Below are positions 1 through 11,959 of a DNA stretch of 64,000 nucleotides, piece after piece. The notes under the pieces were generated by a model. The model was not told the DNA's origin. It worked only from the letters and a program-made list of their open reading frames with translations, and did not search any database. Position 1 is the stretch's first letter; every line of letters starts with the position of its first letter. Both the position numbers and the translations under genes were made by a program. This DNA comes from Sophora flavescens (lineage: Eukaryota; Streptophyta; Magnoliopsida; Fabales; Fabaceae), in assembly GCA_030762895.1 (NCBI GenBank), contig CM061064.1, positions 235,320,586-235,384,585 on the forward strand, given 5' to 3'.

Positions 1-314
1 TTGTGGCTGTGTCTCAGCAGGAAAAGCAAGGGCCTAGTGTAGATTCTTGTGAAGTAGGAAGCTTGATCTTGTAACTCTTTCAATCATAGTGAAGACTTTG
101 CTCTCTTCCCGTGGATGTAGGCCACATCGGCTGAACCACGTTATCTCTTGGTGTTGATCTTTCCTTTCTTTCTGCCTTACAATTTTCATTTCTGTTCTGC
201 CATATACTTTTCTGTTCTGCGATTCTGTTTCTGTCATAGCTGTTTCTGTTGCCTTGTTGCATTGTTGCTGTGATCTTGTTCTTGTGTGTGTGTTTCAGTG
301 TTCAAACCACAACA
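1..314 (+). mobile_element. 3' part of a Ty1/copia-like LTR, cut by the window edge
   Basis: The block contains a CCCGTGGATGTAGGCCACAT motif followed by a GAACCACGTTATCTCTTGG segment. From memory this pair is typical of the R/U5 part of plant copia LTRs. It then runs through T/C-rich sequence to CAAACCACAACA at 303-314, a plausible LTR end in CA. No primer-binding site or gag follows, so it is a solo LTR or a truncated copy. The other end lies outside the window, so the TSD cannot be tested. Confidence 0.45.
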
Positions 315-2628
315 GTTTTTGTCATAACTAATAAGCATGTACTTGCCACACCTGCACAAATTATTTAAGTAAATTTCACATAGTTTCCTATCTTTTGTAA
401 CTGTAGAGCTAAAATAAAATCATATGGTGTATATCCCTATTTGGAAAATAAATAATGTAAAATACACTTATAATTAAAATCATATGGTGTATATCCCCAT
501 TACTGGATTATAATTTGCCCAGTCATCAACATTTAATTTTGGCATCAAAAGAGTGAATCGGAGGTATTAACATAAAAGAGAAAAGGGTGAAGGGAAGATG
601 AACTGAAATGTGAGGGAGAGTGTGAATGAATTATACATCATAAACAGAAGTACGTAGTAGCAAATAACATGTAAATTCTAAAATGCAATTATCTATGCAT
701 TGTTGTGAACCAATTGCATATAAAACTGTGGCCAAGCAAGCCTTGAAGACAACTTTTGTTAACAACTAAGACTGAAATATTCCTACACGATTGACAAAAA
801 AAATGAAGGATTGAAAAATTCAAACAAATTAATTCCCATGATCATATGTGGATGATTGAGTACCTTTGACCTCAGAGGATTCTTCAAATCATTTTTGTTG
901 TAAAAAAAACCCTCTCAACCTTTCTCTTTGTCACCGTCTCTTGTCATTTCAAAGCCATTTATATCGTGTACCCAGTGTAATCTGGATTTGAAAAGAACCA
1001 CAAATTGATCAACCTTGAAAGTAAAAGATCGCGTCACTCAAGTCTCAACTAATCAATTAACAACAAAAGGACTTATTAAACCTATGGGCAATTACAAAGT
1101 TTTCACAGCAAAAGTGGTCAAACAATTCTAGGAGTATGTCTCTTAGAGCAACAATCAAGTGCTTATGTATGTGTAAATATATGTGTTGAGTATGAGAGTA
1201 ATAGAATATTGGTATAGTGTCATATTAACACAGTTTAATTAATTTGTTCGTTGTTTTAACATCATGCGCCTACTGTTTGCCCTTTTTTTTAATTACCTTC
1301 TTTGAACTTAGCAGCCAACGAACCCGCCAAATCCTTTGTCTTCTCCTTTGAATCCACTGTTTACTATTTGGTTCTAATTTCATTCATTTGTTGTGCTCCC
1401 GCTTTGGTCCCATGATCCACGCCGTTCCTCACTGTTTCTTTGGCTCTCTCCGCCATTTCAGAGTCTATTGTTTCTTACTCACTTCTTGCACTTGTAAAAT
1501 CATAAACCCAATTATATGCTCTTGAATGCGTCCTTCAATCACCCGCATTTCTCCACTGCCCAGGAAAAAATAAGACAGAGACAAATTGTAAGTGATTGAA
1601 CATGTAATACCACTAAACCGCAGAGACCCTTATTCCAAAATCAATCGTAAGAACCACAAATCATAAGGTTTCTTTAATCAAATTTTCAAATTAGATTGAC
1701 TTACCCCTTCCATTGCCGCCTCCCTTCTGCCGATGTCCGCTCTGATGGTTCTCCACCGTACAGACACACGTCCATTGCACAACAGATGCGAACCAGTAAG
1801 CTTCAAATCGACGCCCAAACGTCGTCGTAACGCCGCCTCACCGTCCTCTTCGACACAGTCATCCGCTTCCTCTTTGCACGTTCCACTCTCTTAATTTCTT
1901 CAGATACCAAATTTGAAGAGATCGAAACAATAAAATCTTTTTGGTTCTATGGGAATGTAGATTGTTTTCGATCAAAGGATTAGTTTTATTATAAATAAGA
2001 AAAAAGAAAAAACCACTAATGAAAAGGGAAAATAGCTAACGGATCAAATTAAATAAACAATGTGTTTGGTGTTCCCACAGCAAAGTGTATATATAGTAGA
2101 TCATAAAAATGCAGAAGATTAAATCTTGAAATTGGAAACAACAGAAAGCTAGAGAGAGAGAGATTAATACAGAATGGAGGGAAGAATGAAGAGGGTGAGA
2201 ACCAACGACGTGGCTCTCGAGTCTTGACTCCATGAGGATAAACAATTTATTTCATTGTCTCCTTAAAATCTTGTTCTGTTTCTTCTTTTCCCTGCAACTC
2301 CGTCTCTCCACGATATCCATAATCCCATGGCATATTTATCTGATTCATTCCTTTCTAATAATTCTATATTTTAACCGATATTGTTTCACAAGCAAAGTTA
2401 AGGCTGTAACTTCTGTTAACCTCTGTAGATGATTTGCAAGATAGATGCGGTTTACTCATACCTATCTTATTATGTTCTTAACCGCTGATACAAAAATTAT
2501 TCTTCAGTTGAGATGATAATGCTTCACGGAAGACACTCAAATATTGCAAAATTGTGACCACAATACACTGCTGTGAAGTTATGAAGGATTAAAAAGAAAT
2601 ACAAAATTGATGAAAGTATCTCCAAATT
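315..2628. other. AT-rich intergenic DNA, no gene seen
   Basis: No ORF here looks like a protein. A 61-bp-spaced near-duplicate of AATCATATGGTGTATATCCC occurs near 419 and 480. A GC-richer block at about 1690-1895 reads on the minus strand as a short open stretch ending near a GTAAGT donor-like site at about 1700. It could be an old first exon or a TE 5' region. I cannot assign it. Confidence 0.5.
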
Positions 2629-2750
2629 ACGTGAGATTGCCAAGCTGCTTGAGATTGGTCAATAAGCAATGCCAAAAACTAAATTGTACACGTGAGATTG
2701 CCAAGCTGCTTGAGATTGGTCAATAAGCAATGCCAAAAACTAAATTGTAC
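2629..2750. repeat. 61-bp perfect tandem duplication
   Basis: Copies at 2629-2689 and 2690-2750 are identical by eye, beginning ACGTGAGATTGCCAAGCTGC and ending AAATTGTAC. Perfect identity in a fast-drifting intergenic region implies a recent duplication. No known element is recognised. Confidence 0.9.
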
Positions 2751-4945
2751 ATGTAACACTGCTCCGAAACGTGGGATTTTTTCTTCAAAGATAATAACAA
2801 AATTTATTGATGTAGTAGTTAGCATCAAATTGGCCTTCCAATCATTCAATTATAGTTCTGCCTGAAAAACATGCACCTATCTTTCATAATTCTTTATCCT
2901 ACTTAGTACTTTTATAAGTTACAGTTAGTAGTTGTAAAGACATTAGTCCACAATTTACTTATGTCTCTTTGGTTGCTTCAAAGCATGGGCCATCGACAAA
3001 GAAGCAAAGTCCCCAATTGTCATTACTTGCCTATTCAGAAGAAAGATGAGACCAAATGCTAAATCTCCATTTCCCAAATGTCTTTGACAATGGTGAGATT
3101 GGGGCTTGGATTAATCCATGAGAAACACGATCAATACCTCAAGGCACATTTGAGGGTGCATCATATCATTGACAGGTTCTTCATCATCTTAATCAACTGT
3201 GCAAGACTGAAACTTCCTATTTAATGTGTAGTACAAAAGAGCAGTTGCACTTGATGCAGTAGCCCTGGTTGCAATTGCCATGATTTTAATATCCCTATAA
3301 CAACAATCCCATTTTATTAAATATCAATCCTGTCCATCTATCTCCTCCTTTCTTTTTTATTTGTGTTTTTTTCCAATTTCAAATTTTCTGAGTAAAACGC
3401 ACATACACACATTGTTAATACAATTCAAAGTGCCTTGATAAAATCCAATCAAATCAAATGTAAAATGATCATTGTAAATTGAAATACTATTGTTATAGTA
3501 TAATAATAGGGGTCTATCCAATAACAAAGAAAACAATACATTCACAATGTTATCACAGAGGGAGGGACTCTTGCGTTTGTCTGATTGGGAGAAGAGAGTG
3601 AACTTGAGGGAAAAATAGAAAGAAGGATATAGAGAAATCCAACCAGAGACTCACATTTTTTTCCTTTCTCTTTCTTTTGTTCAGTGATCATTTTGGTCAT
3701 AAAAAAATGTAATCAGACTCACATACAGAGAAGGATGGTGATCATAAAAAAATTCAGAATCTTAGTTCAGAACCCATTCTTTTTCTTCTATGTTTGTTTT
3801 CTTCATCTGTTATCAACCCATATTATCAAACACAAAAAAAAAAATCATGAACAAACACGGAAGCCATTGAATACCTCCACCAACAAAACCTCACCCAAGT
3901 CAAAATTGTTACTTACTATCACATTTCAGCCTCCCATAATCAAAGTGGTTACACATTGCCTCCAGAAGCTTCTAACTCGGATCTACATCTGCCACTCGTC
4001 GTCCTTAGCCCCGCCGTTCTCCGTTATCCACGCACGTCGATCTGTTGCTGAACCGTAAACCCTGAATACTAAACCCCAAATAGACTTTTGATATTTGGCT
4101 CTCCAGATCTCCCATGTCAAGTGACGTCGTTTGACCCGTCACCACCGCCATTATGGTTCCTCCTAAAACAGAAAAACAAAATCAGAAATATAAATTGAAA
4201 AACTTGCAAAGCATGTTTGCAAAAAGAGGAAAAGAAATCTATACTAATATGAAAACAAAATGGTAGAAAGTGGCGTGTAAGAAAAATTATGATGAAGAAG
4301 AATTAGAAGAAGAAATGAGAACGAATTTTGGAATGTATGTGAACGGTGAGAGAGAAGAAAATGAAACAGGAGAGTGGGATGGGAAATCCGTTAGTGGGTG
4401 GGAAGAGAATGAAAAAAAAAACTGCAGCTTTTTAAATTTTAAAAAAGTATATGTAGTCAGTTTTTTTTTTTTTACTTATTTGATTGTTTTGTTAATTGTT
4501 GTTGAAGTTGTTAGTGTAGATGTTAACTAAGATATAATGGGTAAATTTGTAATATAAAAAAATTGACACCAAAAAATTGATTTTTTTTGAATTCTGGCAT
4601 TATTGTTAGTATAGATTACCTTTAAATTCACACATAAAATAATTTTTAATTGATGGAAACATAAAAAATCTTCCAAGGAAATTCACATTTGCAAGGTTGC
4701 AAACAGAGAAACAAACACACACACCCCTAGGACGGCATAGACATATGTTGTTCACGAATCACCTCGTACCAATTGAACGTAGGATGGGCCCATATCCCTA
4801 GTCTCTATCTATCTAGCCCAAACTAAGTACACATGTTTCTGTGTCTTAGCACAGCAGAAAGAAGCAAGTCAAATGGGCATGGCGTCTCTCAGAATGATAA
4901 TATAAGAATCAATAAAGCAACCATTTTTGAAAGAAAGAAAGAACG
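2751..4945. other. Intergenic and upstream region of the PPR gene
   Basis: AT-rich sequence without a convincing gene. A GC-richer patch at about 3960-4160 and the Glu-rich open stretch at 4270-4530 show no recognisable domain. The last 250 bp is the likely promoter and 5' UTR of the PPR gene. No clear TATA box could be fixed. Confidence 0.45.
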
Positions 4946-7390
4946 ATGGGATGGCTGCGAAGAGGTTTGAAACGCCAAGAAGCTTTGACATTTGACACTC
5001 AAAAGGCCATTCACTCTGTTTCACAGAATTTCAATTTATGCTCACTTCCTCTTCATTATGCAGCAGAGCAACTTGAGGCCTGCATCCAATCCAAATCTCT
5101 TTCTCAAGGGAAGATAATACATCAGCATATCATTAAGACCAATTCTCATGTCAACGATTTCGCTATCCTGGACAAGCTTGCTCGTTTCTATGCTATATGT
5201 AAGCAAACTGAACATGCTCGTCGTGTGTTTGACCAAATTCCAAAGCCAAGTGTTTTTCTGTGGAACATGATGATCAGGGCTTACGCTTGGAATGGCCCAT
5301 TTCAAAAAGCTATTGATCTGTATCATCACATGCTGCAACTGGGTGTGACACCCACCAACTTCACCTTCCCTTTTGTTCTCAAAGCCTGTTCTGCTCTACA
5401 AGCAATCCACGTTGGGACAGAAATACACGAGCATGCCCACAAACTTGGGCTAGATATGGACATTTATGTTTCTACGGCCTTGCTTGACATGTATGCTAAA
5501 TGTGGGGATTTGGTTGAAGCACAAACGCTATTTAATAGTATGTCCCACAGGGATATTGTGGCATGGAATGCCATGATTGCTGGATTTTCACTTCATGCAC
5601 TTCATAATGAAACAATGCAGTTACTTGTCCAAATGCAGCAAGCAGGAATATCTCCTAATTCTTCAACTATTGTATCAGTTCTACCTACAGTTGGACAAGC
5701 TAATGCGTTACGCCAGGGGAAGGCTATGCATGCTTACTCTGTAAGGAAAATCTTGTGTGACAATGTAGTTGTTGGAACTGGGCTTTTGGATATGTATGCT
5801 AAGTGCCATCACTTATCTTATGCTAGGAAAATCTTCAATATGATAAATCAAAAGAATGAAATATCCTGGAGTGCTATGATTGGAGGATATGTCATTTGTG
5901 ATTCCACGACAGATGCATTGGCCCTTTATGATGAGATGGTATACATATACAGGTTGAACCCTACACCAGTTACTCTTGCAAGCATACTTCGAGCTTGTGC
6001 AAAGCTCACTGATCTGAATAAAGGTAAAATTTTACATTGTCACGTGATTAAATCAGGTATAGATTCAGATACAACAGTAGGAAACTCGGTCATATCAATG
6101 TATGCCAAGTGCGGGATTATAGACGATGCAGTTGGGGTTTTTCATGAAATGATCTCAAAGGACACAGTTTCTTATAGTGCTATTATTTCAGGATGTGTGC
6201 AAAATGGCTATGCAGAAAAGGCTTTACTTATTTTTCGCCAGATGCAATTATCTAGGACTGACCCAGATATGGCAACCATGATGGGTCTGCTTCCAGCTTG
6301 TTCACATTTGGCTGCTCTACAACATGGAGCCTGCTGCCATGGATACTCAGTTGTTCGCGGATTCACTAAAGACACCTCCATTTGTAATGCCATTATTGAC
6401 ATGTACTCGAAGTGTGGAAAGATTCATATCAGTAGGGACATTTTTAATAGGATGCATAAGCGCGATGTAGTTTCATGGAATACAATGATAATTGGCTATG
6501 GCATTCATGGGCTATGCATGGAAGCACTTTCGCTATTCCATGATCTTCAGACATCAGGCTTGAAGCCAGATGAAGTAACCTTTATTGCTGTTTTATCAGC
6601 CTGTAGCCATTCGGGACTTGTCACTGAAGGGAAATATTGGTTTAATGCTATGAACGAAGACTTTAGCATCACACCAAGGATGGCGCATTATATATGCATG
6701 GTTGACCTTCTGGCCCGAGCAGGAAATTTGGATGAAGCATATATCTTTATTCAAAGGATGCCATTTGAGCCTGATGTTCGTGTATGGGGTGCATTGCTTG
6801 CTGCATGTAGGACCCATAAAAATATTGAAATGGGTGAACAAGTGTCAAAGAAAATCCAGCTATTGGGACCTGAAGGTACTGGAAATTTTGTTCTTATGTC
6901 TAACATCTATAGTTCTGTAGGGAGATGGGATGATGCAGCACACATTAGAACCATACAAAAGCATCAAGGTTACAAGAAAAGCCCTGGGTGCAGTTGGATT
7001 GAGATCTCTGGGGTAATCCATGGATTTATTGGCGGGGATCAATCCCATCCACAATCAGCATCCATAAATAACAAGTTACAGGAACTGCTGGAACAGATGA
7101 AAAAATTGGGATATCATGCAGATTCTAGTTTCGTTCTCCATGATGTTGAAGAAGAGGAGAAGGAACAGATTCTCCTTTATCATAGTGAGAAAATAGCCAT
7201 TGCATATGGAATTATTAATATCAGCCCCACCTACCCAATTCTAGTCACAAAGAATCTGCGGATATGTGTTGACTGCCATACTGCAATAAAATTTATGACT
7301 CTCATAACAAAAAGGGAGATAACAGTAAGAGATGTGAGTCGATTTCATCATTTTAAGAATGGAATCTGCAACTGTCGGGATTTCTGGTGA
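4946..7390 (+). CDS. Pentatricopeptide repeat protein, PLS class with E and DYW domains
   Basis: 814-residue uninterrupted ORF, intronless as is usual for PPR genes. From about residue 70 to 650 it is a run of PPR motifs with the repeated DMYAKCG / VVSWNxMIxGY pattern of the PLS class. An E/E+ region follows (WGALLAACRTH, then SWIEI), and a DYW deaminase domain ends the protein. In the DYW domain the HSE zinc/catalytic motif is at 746-748, CxxCH at 774-778, HH at 801-802 and CxC at 808-810. The last three residues are DFW in place of DYW, which is a tolerated variant in this family. DYW-PPR proteins carry out C-to-U editing of specific chloroplast or mitochondrial transcripts. The PPR tract reads the RNA and the DYW domain deaminates. 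The basic N-terminus (MGWLRRGLKRQ) fits an organelle-targeting peptide, but I cannot choose between the organelles. The ATG at 4946 is the first in frame and gives a normal family length. All key residues are present, so the gene is probably functional. Confidence 0.95.
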   Translation: MGWLRRGLKRQEALTFDTQKAIHSVSQNFNLCSLPLHYAAEQLEACIQSKSLSQGKIIHQHIIKTNSHVNDFAILDKLARFYAICKQTEHARRVFDQIPKPSVFLWNMMIRAYAWNGPFQKAIDLYHHMLQLGVTPTNFTFPFVLKACSALQAIHVGTEIHEHAHKLGLDMDIYVSTALLDMYAKCGDLVEAQTLFNSMSHRDIVAWNAMIAGFSLHALHNETMQLLVQMQQAGISPNSSTIVSVLPTVGQANALRQGKAMHAYSVRKILCDNVVVGTGLLDMYAKCHHLSYARKIFNMINQKNEISWSAMIGGYVICDSTTDALALYDEMVYIYRLNPTPVTLASILRACAKLTDLNKGKILHCHVIKSGIDSDTTVGNSVISMYAKCGIIDDAVGVFHEMISKDTVSYSAIISGCVQNGYAEKALLIFRQMQLSRTDPDMATMMGLLPACSHLAALQHGACCHGYSVVRGFTKDTSICNAIIDMYSKCGKIHISRDIFNRMHKRDVVSWNTMIIGYGIHGLCMEALSLFHDLQTSGLKPDEVTFIAVLSACSHSGLVTEGKYWFNAMNEDFSITPRMAHYICMVDLLARAGNLDEAYIFIQRMPFEPDVRVWGALLAACRTHKNIEMGEQVSKKIQLLGPEGTGNFVLMSNIYSSVGRWDDAAHIRTIQKHQGYKKSPGCSWIEISGVIHGFIGGDQSHPQSASINNKLQELLEQMKKLGYHADSSFVLHDVEEEEKEQILLYHSEKIAIAYGIINISPTYPILVTKNLRICVDCHTAIKFMTLITKREITVRDVSRFHHFKNGICNCRDFW

Positions 7391-8230
7391 GAAAAAAGGA
7401 GAGGTGGAGTTGCAGGTCTTGTTAGAATTTTTCCTCCTGCGCTACGTGCTACCTGAACCAGGTAATGTCCTTTCATTGTTAGTTTAGTTTTTGTTTTATA
7501 ATTTTTATCTACGGCATTAATCCCCCTGACAACTAGAGATGTAAAACATATGTGCTCTGTCAGAAAAGGATAGGGAAGTATGTTGCTTAGGCACTTATGT
7601 GTCAAACATGCTTTTATACCTGCATGGATATGTCTTCAATCCAAGGGACAGAGAGTGTATTTGTTTCAATAAATTTTTTTTTTGTCAAATACGTTTGATT
7701 TACATCTGGCATCGGATAAGTAGAGAGGAATAGTACTCGGTAAAGGGACAAGGGAACATGAGTGGCCACTAGAAATAATAGAGAAGTCAGAACAGCTGCA
7801 CCAAGTTCGTTTTTTGCTCTCCAACGCTTGGTGGAGTTTGAGATCTTATGATAACTTCGTCCGCCAACATTTGTCATTGATGAAGTGCATTGAATTTAAT
7901 TTGCAGGTAAGTTACCTGTTATTTTTCGTTTGCAGGTAAATTTGGTTTGACATACCCGTGTACCGGGCTAGGAGAAGGGCCTTCCATGTTTACTGTGTCA
8001 CTGGCAGGATAATTGATTTTGAGAAAAGATTTCGAAAAGAAATTTCTCTTGGCAAAGACATAGATGCACGTGGGTTCTGGTATAAGAAAAGGAGATTAGA
8101 TGAAGATTGAAGACACAGATTCTAGGGAGCTGCATTTTGATGATATCCAAGGTTTATGATTACAGATTCTTTTTCCTTCTCTCTCTCACTCTTCCGAGAG
8201 TTAGACTCACACATTCTGTCCCTTGTCCTT
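7391..8230. other. 3' flank of the PPR gene, up to the APO remnant
   Basis: Contains the presumed PPR 3' UTR, with an AATAAA-like signal at about 7668, then unassigned sequence. Two TTTGCAGGTAA-like strings (about 7900-7940) and an open stretch near 7950-8110 could be remnants of upstream APO exons. I cannot align them to the family with confidence. Confidence 0.4.
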
Positions 8231-8601
8231 TATTGTTTATCAAAACTAGCTATGCACATGCTTCTGTGCAGCTATTGCTGTTCGAGGCCTGGGAGAAAAT
8301 GTGGACAGGAGCTTCAAAACTTGTGGAGAAGTATGGTGTCCAAACTTGTCAATATTGGAGCAGAAGTATAAGTGGGGACCTAAAGGACATAGAGTACGAA
8401 ATTGTCAAGCTTACAAACAGCAGATGAGGGATGGGCAGCATGCATGATGCATGGCAAGAGGCTACAATTAATGATTTGGTGCCGCCAGTATATGTCTATC
8501 AGAAACCTGGGAGTTGAAGAGGTACTATGGTACTGCCTGCAGTGGTTGATGAGGGAAGATGTCGAGGTCCCTGAAATGAGTGAGGAAAAGTGGGTTGTTT
8601 A
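8231..8601 (+). pseudogene. Decayed APO-domain protein fragment (APO1/APO2-like)
   Basis: Across all three forward frames the sequence spells the second APO repeat. It reads EAWEKMWTGASKLVEKYGVQ then TCQYW near 8288-8356, WGPKGHRVRNCQAYKQQMRD at about 8371-8430, WQEATINDLVPPVYVYQKPG near 8450-8508, LKRYYG near 8513-8530, then EVPEMSEEKWV to 8601. APO proteins (ACCUMULATION OF PHOTOSYSTEM ONE) bind organelle RNA and help group II intron splicing. At least three frameshifts break it. One is a short insertion at about 8441-8449 between QH and WQEA, others lie near 8368 and 8535. A cysteine of the zinc-binding pair is also lost (CQYW where family members have CxxC). No start and no first APO repeat were found, so this is a pseudogene remnant. 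Proximity to the PPR gene is probably coincidental. Confidence 0.8.
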
Positions 8602-9312
8602 AAGCTATGGATTGAATGACTTCCTTTGCATGGGGGAACCATTTTGGCACTGGAAGAGTCTTAATATAAAATAATAAGTTTAATTTCTTTTAGATCATAA
8701 AGGGTTGTCTAGGCTGGCAGAGGTAGAGGATGTGTCTAATGTGCAATGTTATCAAAACCGAATCATTATTTGAGAACCACTTTATATCATCTAAATTCTC
8801 AATTGAGGTTTGAGATAGAGTGGAGTGTATACCACCTCATATACTTTGTTGTAATTTACTCTACTCTATTAATTATCATCGTAATTTCTAAATAATAATG
8901 AGATCTTCATTCATTTTTTCATTAAACTTTTAAATAATGAAATAATATACTTTTACTTTTCACTCTATTCTATTATAAATCACTTTATTATTAATCACTT
9001 CACTCTATTTTGTTAGCCATTCCCAAACATAGCCTTATCACCTTTGATATTTGCAAAATTGACTGGACTCCATATTGTAATTTCTGTTTTTTTATTGTTG
9101 GCTTATAAATACAAGGAGAAACAAATATATATTCTCACCCTCTGAATATCATATCATATTCGATATCGTTTCTCTTCCCTCAATTGCGGGCGCGGGTCAG
9201 TTGAATTGTGATGATGTGAGGCATGATGGCATTGTCAACCCTCAAACTCACACTTACTCTCACTCATCACAACAAAGTCGTAAAATTTATATAAGGATTA
9301 ATTTACTTCTTT
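8602..9312. other. AT-rich intergenic DNA
   Basis: No gene recognised. 8770-9010 is rich in short A/T words (ACTCTATT, AATCACTT). 9120-9260 is unassigned. Confidence 0.4.
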
Positions 9313-9462
9313 GGACACTTTATATCTATTTTAATTAATACGAGGTATTTTTAGACCCGACTAAGTCGTAAAATTTTTATGACAAGTTTGTTTATTTTAA
9401 AACTATTTAAAGGATTTTTCATTGATTTTGTTTTGGGATACTAATGTAACGAAGGCGTTACA
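9313..9462. mobile_element. Truncated LTR fragment related to the solo LTR at 24.2-26.2 kb
   Basis: Aligns by eye along about 150 bp with 26086-26237. Shared strings include TTTATATCTATTTTAATTAA, AAACTATTTAAAGGATTTTT and CTAATGTAACGAA, and both end in GTTACA. Similarity stops exactly at GTTACA, which independently supports that as the LTR edge. The left part is missing. Confidence 0.75.
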
Positions 9463-10088
9463 GGGGACCTTGAGTGAACAACCCCAAGTGGACCCAAATA
9501 TTCGATATATGTGATACAATATGATATGTATCCCCTTGAGTGGGACATGAGTTATAAGAAAATAGAGTAGTGAAAGCCATTCCACAAGTACTCTCTTGAG
9601 GGACAAGATGTCCATACAATATTTTGTTAGTTTATGAGAGCAATTGCATTTGTAAAGATGTTTGTGATGTGTAGAATAAAAATATTTATCTATTTATTTG
9701 ATTTAGTGCTTGTCCGAGTGTGTGACATTATTTTACCATTGACTTTGTGTGATTGCATGTGTTTGGGAGAAACTCCCTCACTGAGTCAGTGGACTCACCC
9801 CATATTTAACATTTCAGCTGCAGGTATTTGCTAAGCCGCTAGGAGCCTTGGATGCCATGTCGGTAGCTTGAGGGATTGTACCCTTTTTATTTATTTATTT
9901 AAGAATGACTTTGTAATTCTTTGTGTTGTTAGTCACTCTGATGTATTATATTCATTATGTTGTAATTAATGAATGTAATATTTTACTTTGGATGAGATGA
10001 ATTTTGTGTATGCTTGTGAGGCTGTGAAGGGGAAAGTTGAGACTTTTCCTTTCGACCGGTTATGGCTACGAAATTCGGGTCATGACAC
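9463..10088 (+). mobile_element. Probable 3' part of a second chromovirus-type LTR
   Basis: The stretch CTGAGTCAGTGGACTCACCC, then TTTCAGCTGCAGGT, an AT-rich segment, and a final ATTCGGGTCATGACA at about 10074-10088 follows the layout I know from 3' halves of Tekay-like LTRs. No paired end or TSD was found. The assignment rests on pattern memory only. Confidence 0.4.
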
Positions 10089-11450
10089 CTTCAGCTTCAA
10101 ATTTTGGCTATTTTAAAAAATGAGTCCAGCTTGAACTTCATAGATTTGGCCTATTATGTAGTTTGTAGATTTGGCTCATTCTCTTTTTTTTATATCTCAC
10201 GCCTATGGTTTAAACCTAGCTATATACAAAGACCTTTACATTATTTAATAATTATATTATTTTGTGGCTGTTTCCTTGTTATTCAAGTGGTCTTCACTCC
10301 TATTATCAAAGGACATTAATAATCATAACTCAAATATGTTATGACTCACCACTCTATTACGGCACGCACTCTCTCTGACCACCCTTAATTTAAATAGTTG
10401 GTGAATACTTTCTTTATATTATGAGTTGGTTAACTAAACTCGAGTTGCTTGTAAGCTCATATAATAAAATCAAACTTGAAATATCTAAATAAACTCATTT
10501 TTGAATTAATTGATCTAAAATTGAATCAAACAATTTTTATGGAGTTAAATTCAAGTTCAATCAAACCCAACTGAATTCAAAAGGATATATTGATAATAGT
10601 ATAAGAGATATTCCAATCATATACAAGGATACAATCAAAAAGTAAATAATTCCTTGGACTATAAATTACACCAAGAAACCAACAACTCCTATATATAAAC
10701 AACATGCATCAGTTCCAGTGCACCAAAAACCAGCATATATTTGTGAAACTAATAATTAGTTACACCATAGCCAAGTACAAAAACAACAGTCCGAGTCTTA
10801 ATTAAAAACAAATGAGGACACATAAGACTCTATTACCGAAAAATTATGACTTTAAATGTACAAATGTATTCTAATATAAAATGCTATAGCAGATATGATA
10901 ATCACAACCACCTGAAATCTCTTGCAGCATAACTATAGAAATCTTCACACTAATTGATTTTATGATGGAATTTAACAATAACCTTGTACAAGAGATTCTA
11001 AAACAGCACATGTCCTCTTATGTTTTTCAATAAACAACATCCTATCAGTAGTTTGGCATGTAGTAGGTAAACTTCCCTGCTCCTAAATAATCATCATTGT
11101 TACATTGACATTGCCAACTCTTTTACACACCCAATTCCCCTAAATCACATTACGATGAGCAGCAATACCTTAATTACTAGCAATATATAGCATATAGACT
11201 TTAAACATTTAATAGGACTATTGTACCATGTTGGAACTACCAAACTTTGCAACAATCCACGACCAAGATCGGATTTTATGAGATTCACAACATAAATGAA
11301 ATCAAAACTAGAATTGTTAAACATCATACTATTATGCATCAATCATAAAAACCACAACACCGAGGGCCACACTATTTGCCAAACATATTTTTGCCTTTTT
11401 CCCTCTAATCAAGCCACAATGAGAAAGATAATAATCAGAAAGATAGGAAA
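10089..11450. other. AT-rich intergenic DNA
   Basis: No coding sequence or repeat structure that I can support. The ORFs are short and lack domain character. Confidence 0.4.
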
Positions 11451-11455
11451 GACCA

Positions 11456-11816
11456 TGATAGGCTCTTTTGAGTAGGAGTTACTCCAGAAGGTTAGGGAAA
11501 GGGGAAGTAGAGTAAACAAACAAAATTCTGTGAAATTCTTCTCTGCTTTCTTCATTTAGCCATGCATGATATATAGCAAATTACATTTCCTAATGATGCG
11601 CATCTTTGGCCAAGTGTACAGTGTTAATTACAATAGAAAATAACTGCAATGGAATGAAAATACTGCAAGGGAATCTTCCTAACAAACTGAGGAATGCCTA
11701 ACGCAATGCTGATGAGGTGTCCTAAGTGACTAAGCATAGTCAGATAACCAAGCTGGTGTTCTCTTGAGTCGTATGGGCTGAGTCTCATTGGGCTCCCTTG
11801 ACCCAATAGCGTATCA
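11456..11816 (-). repeat. 3' LTR of the gene-capturing element
   Basis: 361 bp, reading TGATACGCTATTGGG... on the minus strand and ending GCCTATCA. It matches the repeat at 14611-14969 with scattered differences. The second ORF runs into it and ends at 11624. Confidence 0.88.
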
Positions 11817-11824
11817 TTACTCCA

Positions 11825-11959
11825 CCCGTCCACAACAATCTTGTCCTCAAGGTTGAAATTGGAAAGAACTTCAACGATAATAATGGCATCTTCCCAAGTA
11901 GCAGTTATATATGGTTGATCTTTCCAATGAGCAAGAGAACATCCCCCTGGATCCCACTG
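11825..11959 (-). pseudogene. C-terminal end of a Ty3/gypsy integrase
   Basis: About 45 codons with the string ATWEDAIIIVEVLSNFNLED, matching the (V)xWxxxPxxxATWEDxxxIxxxFPxFxLEDK tail that ends many Ty3/gypsy polyproteins. It shows that the captured genes replaced the interior of a former gag-pol element and were not added to a complete one. Confidence 0.75.

Noticed and set aside
3684..4530. Possible small genes (124 and 86 codons)
   Set aside because: The composition is low-complexity (Lys/Asn/Thr-rich, Glu-rich) with no domain and no support for splice sites or promoters.
5042..7054. Antisense ORFs within the PPR gene
   Set aside because: They are shadow frames of a well-supported coding sequence and have no domains.
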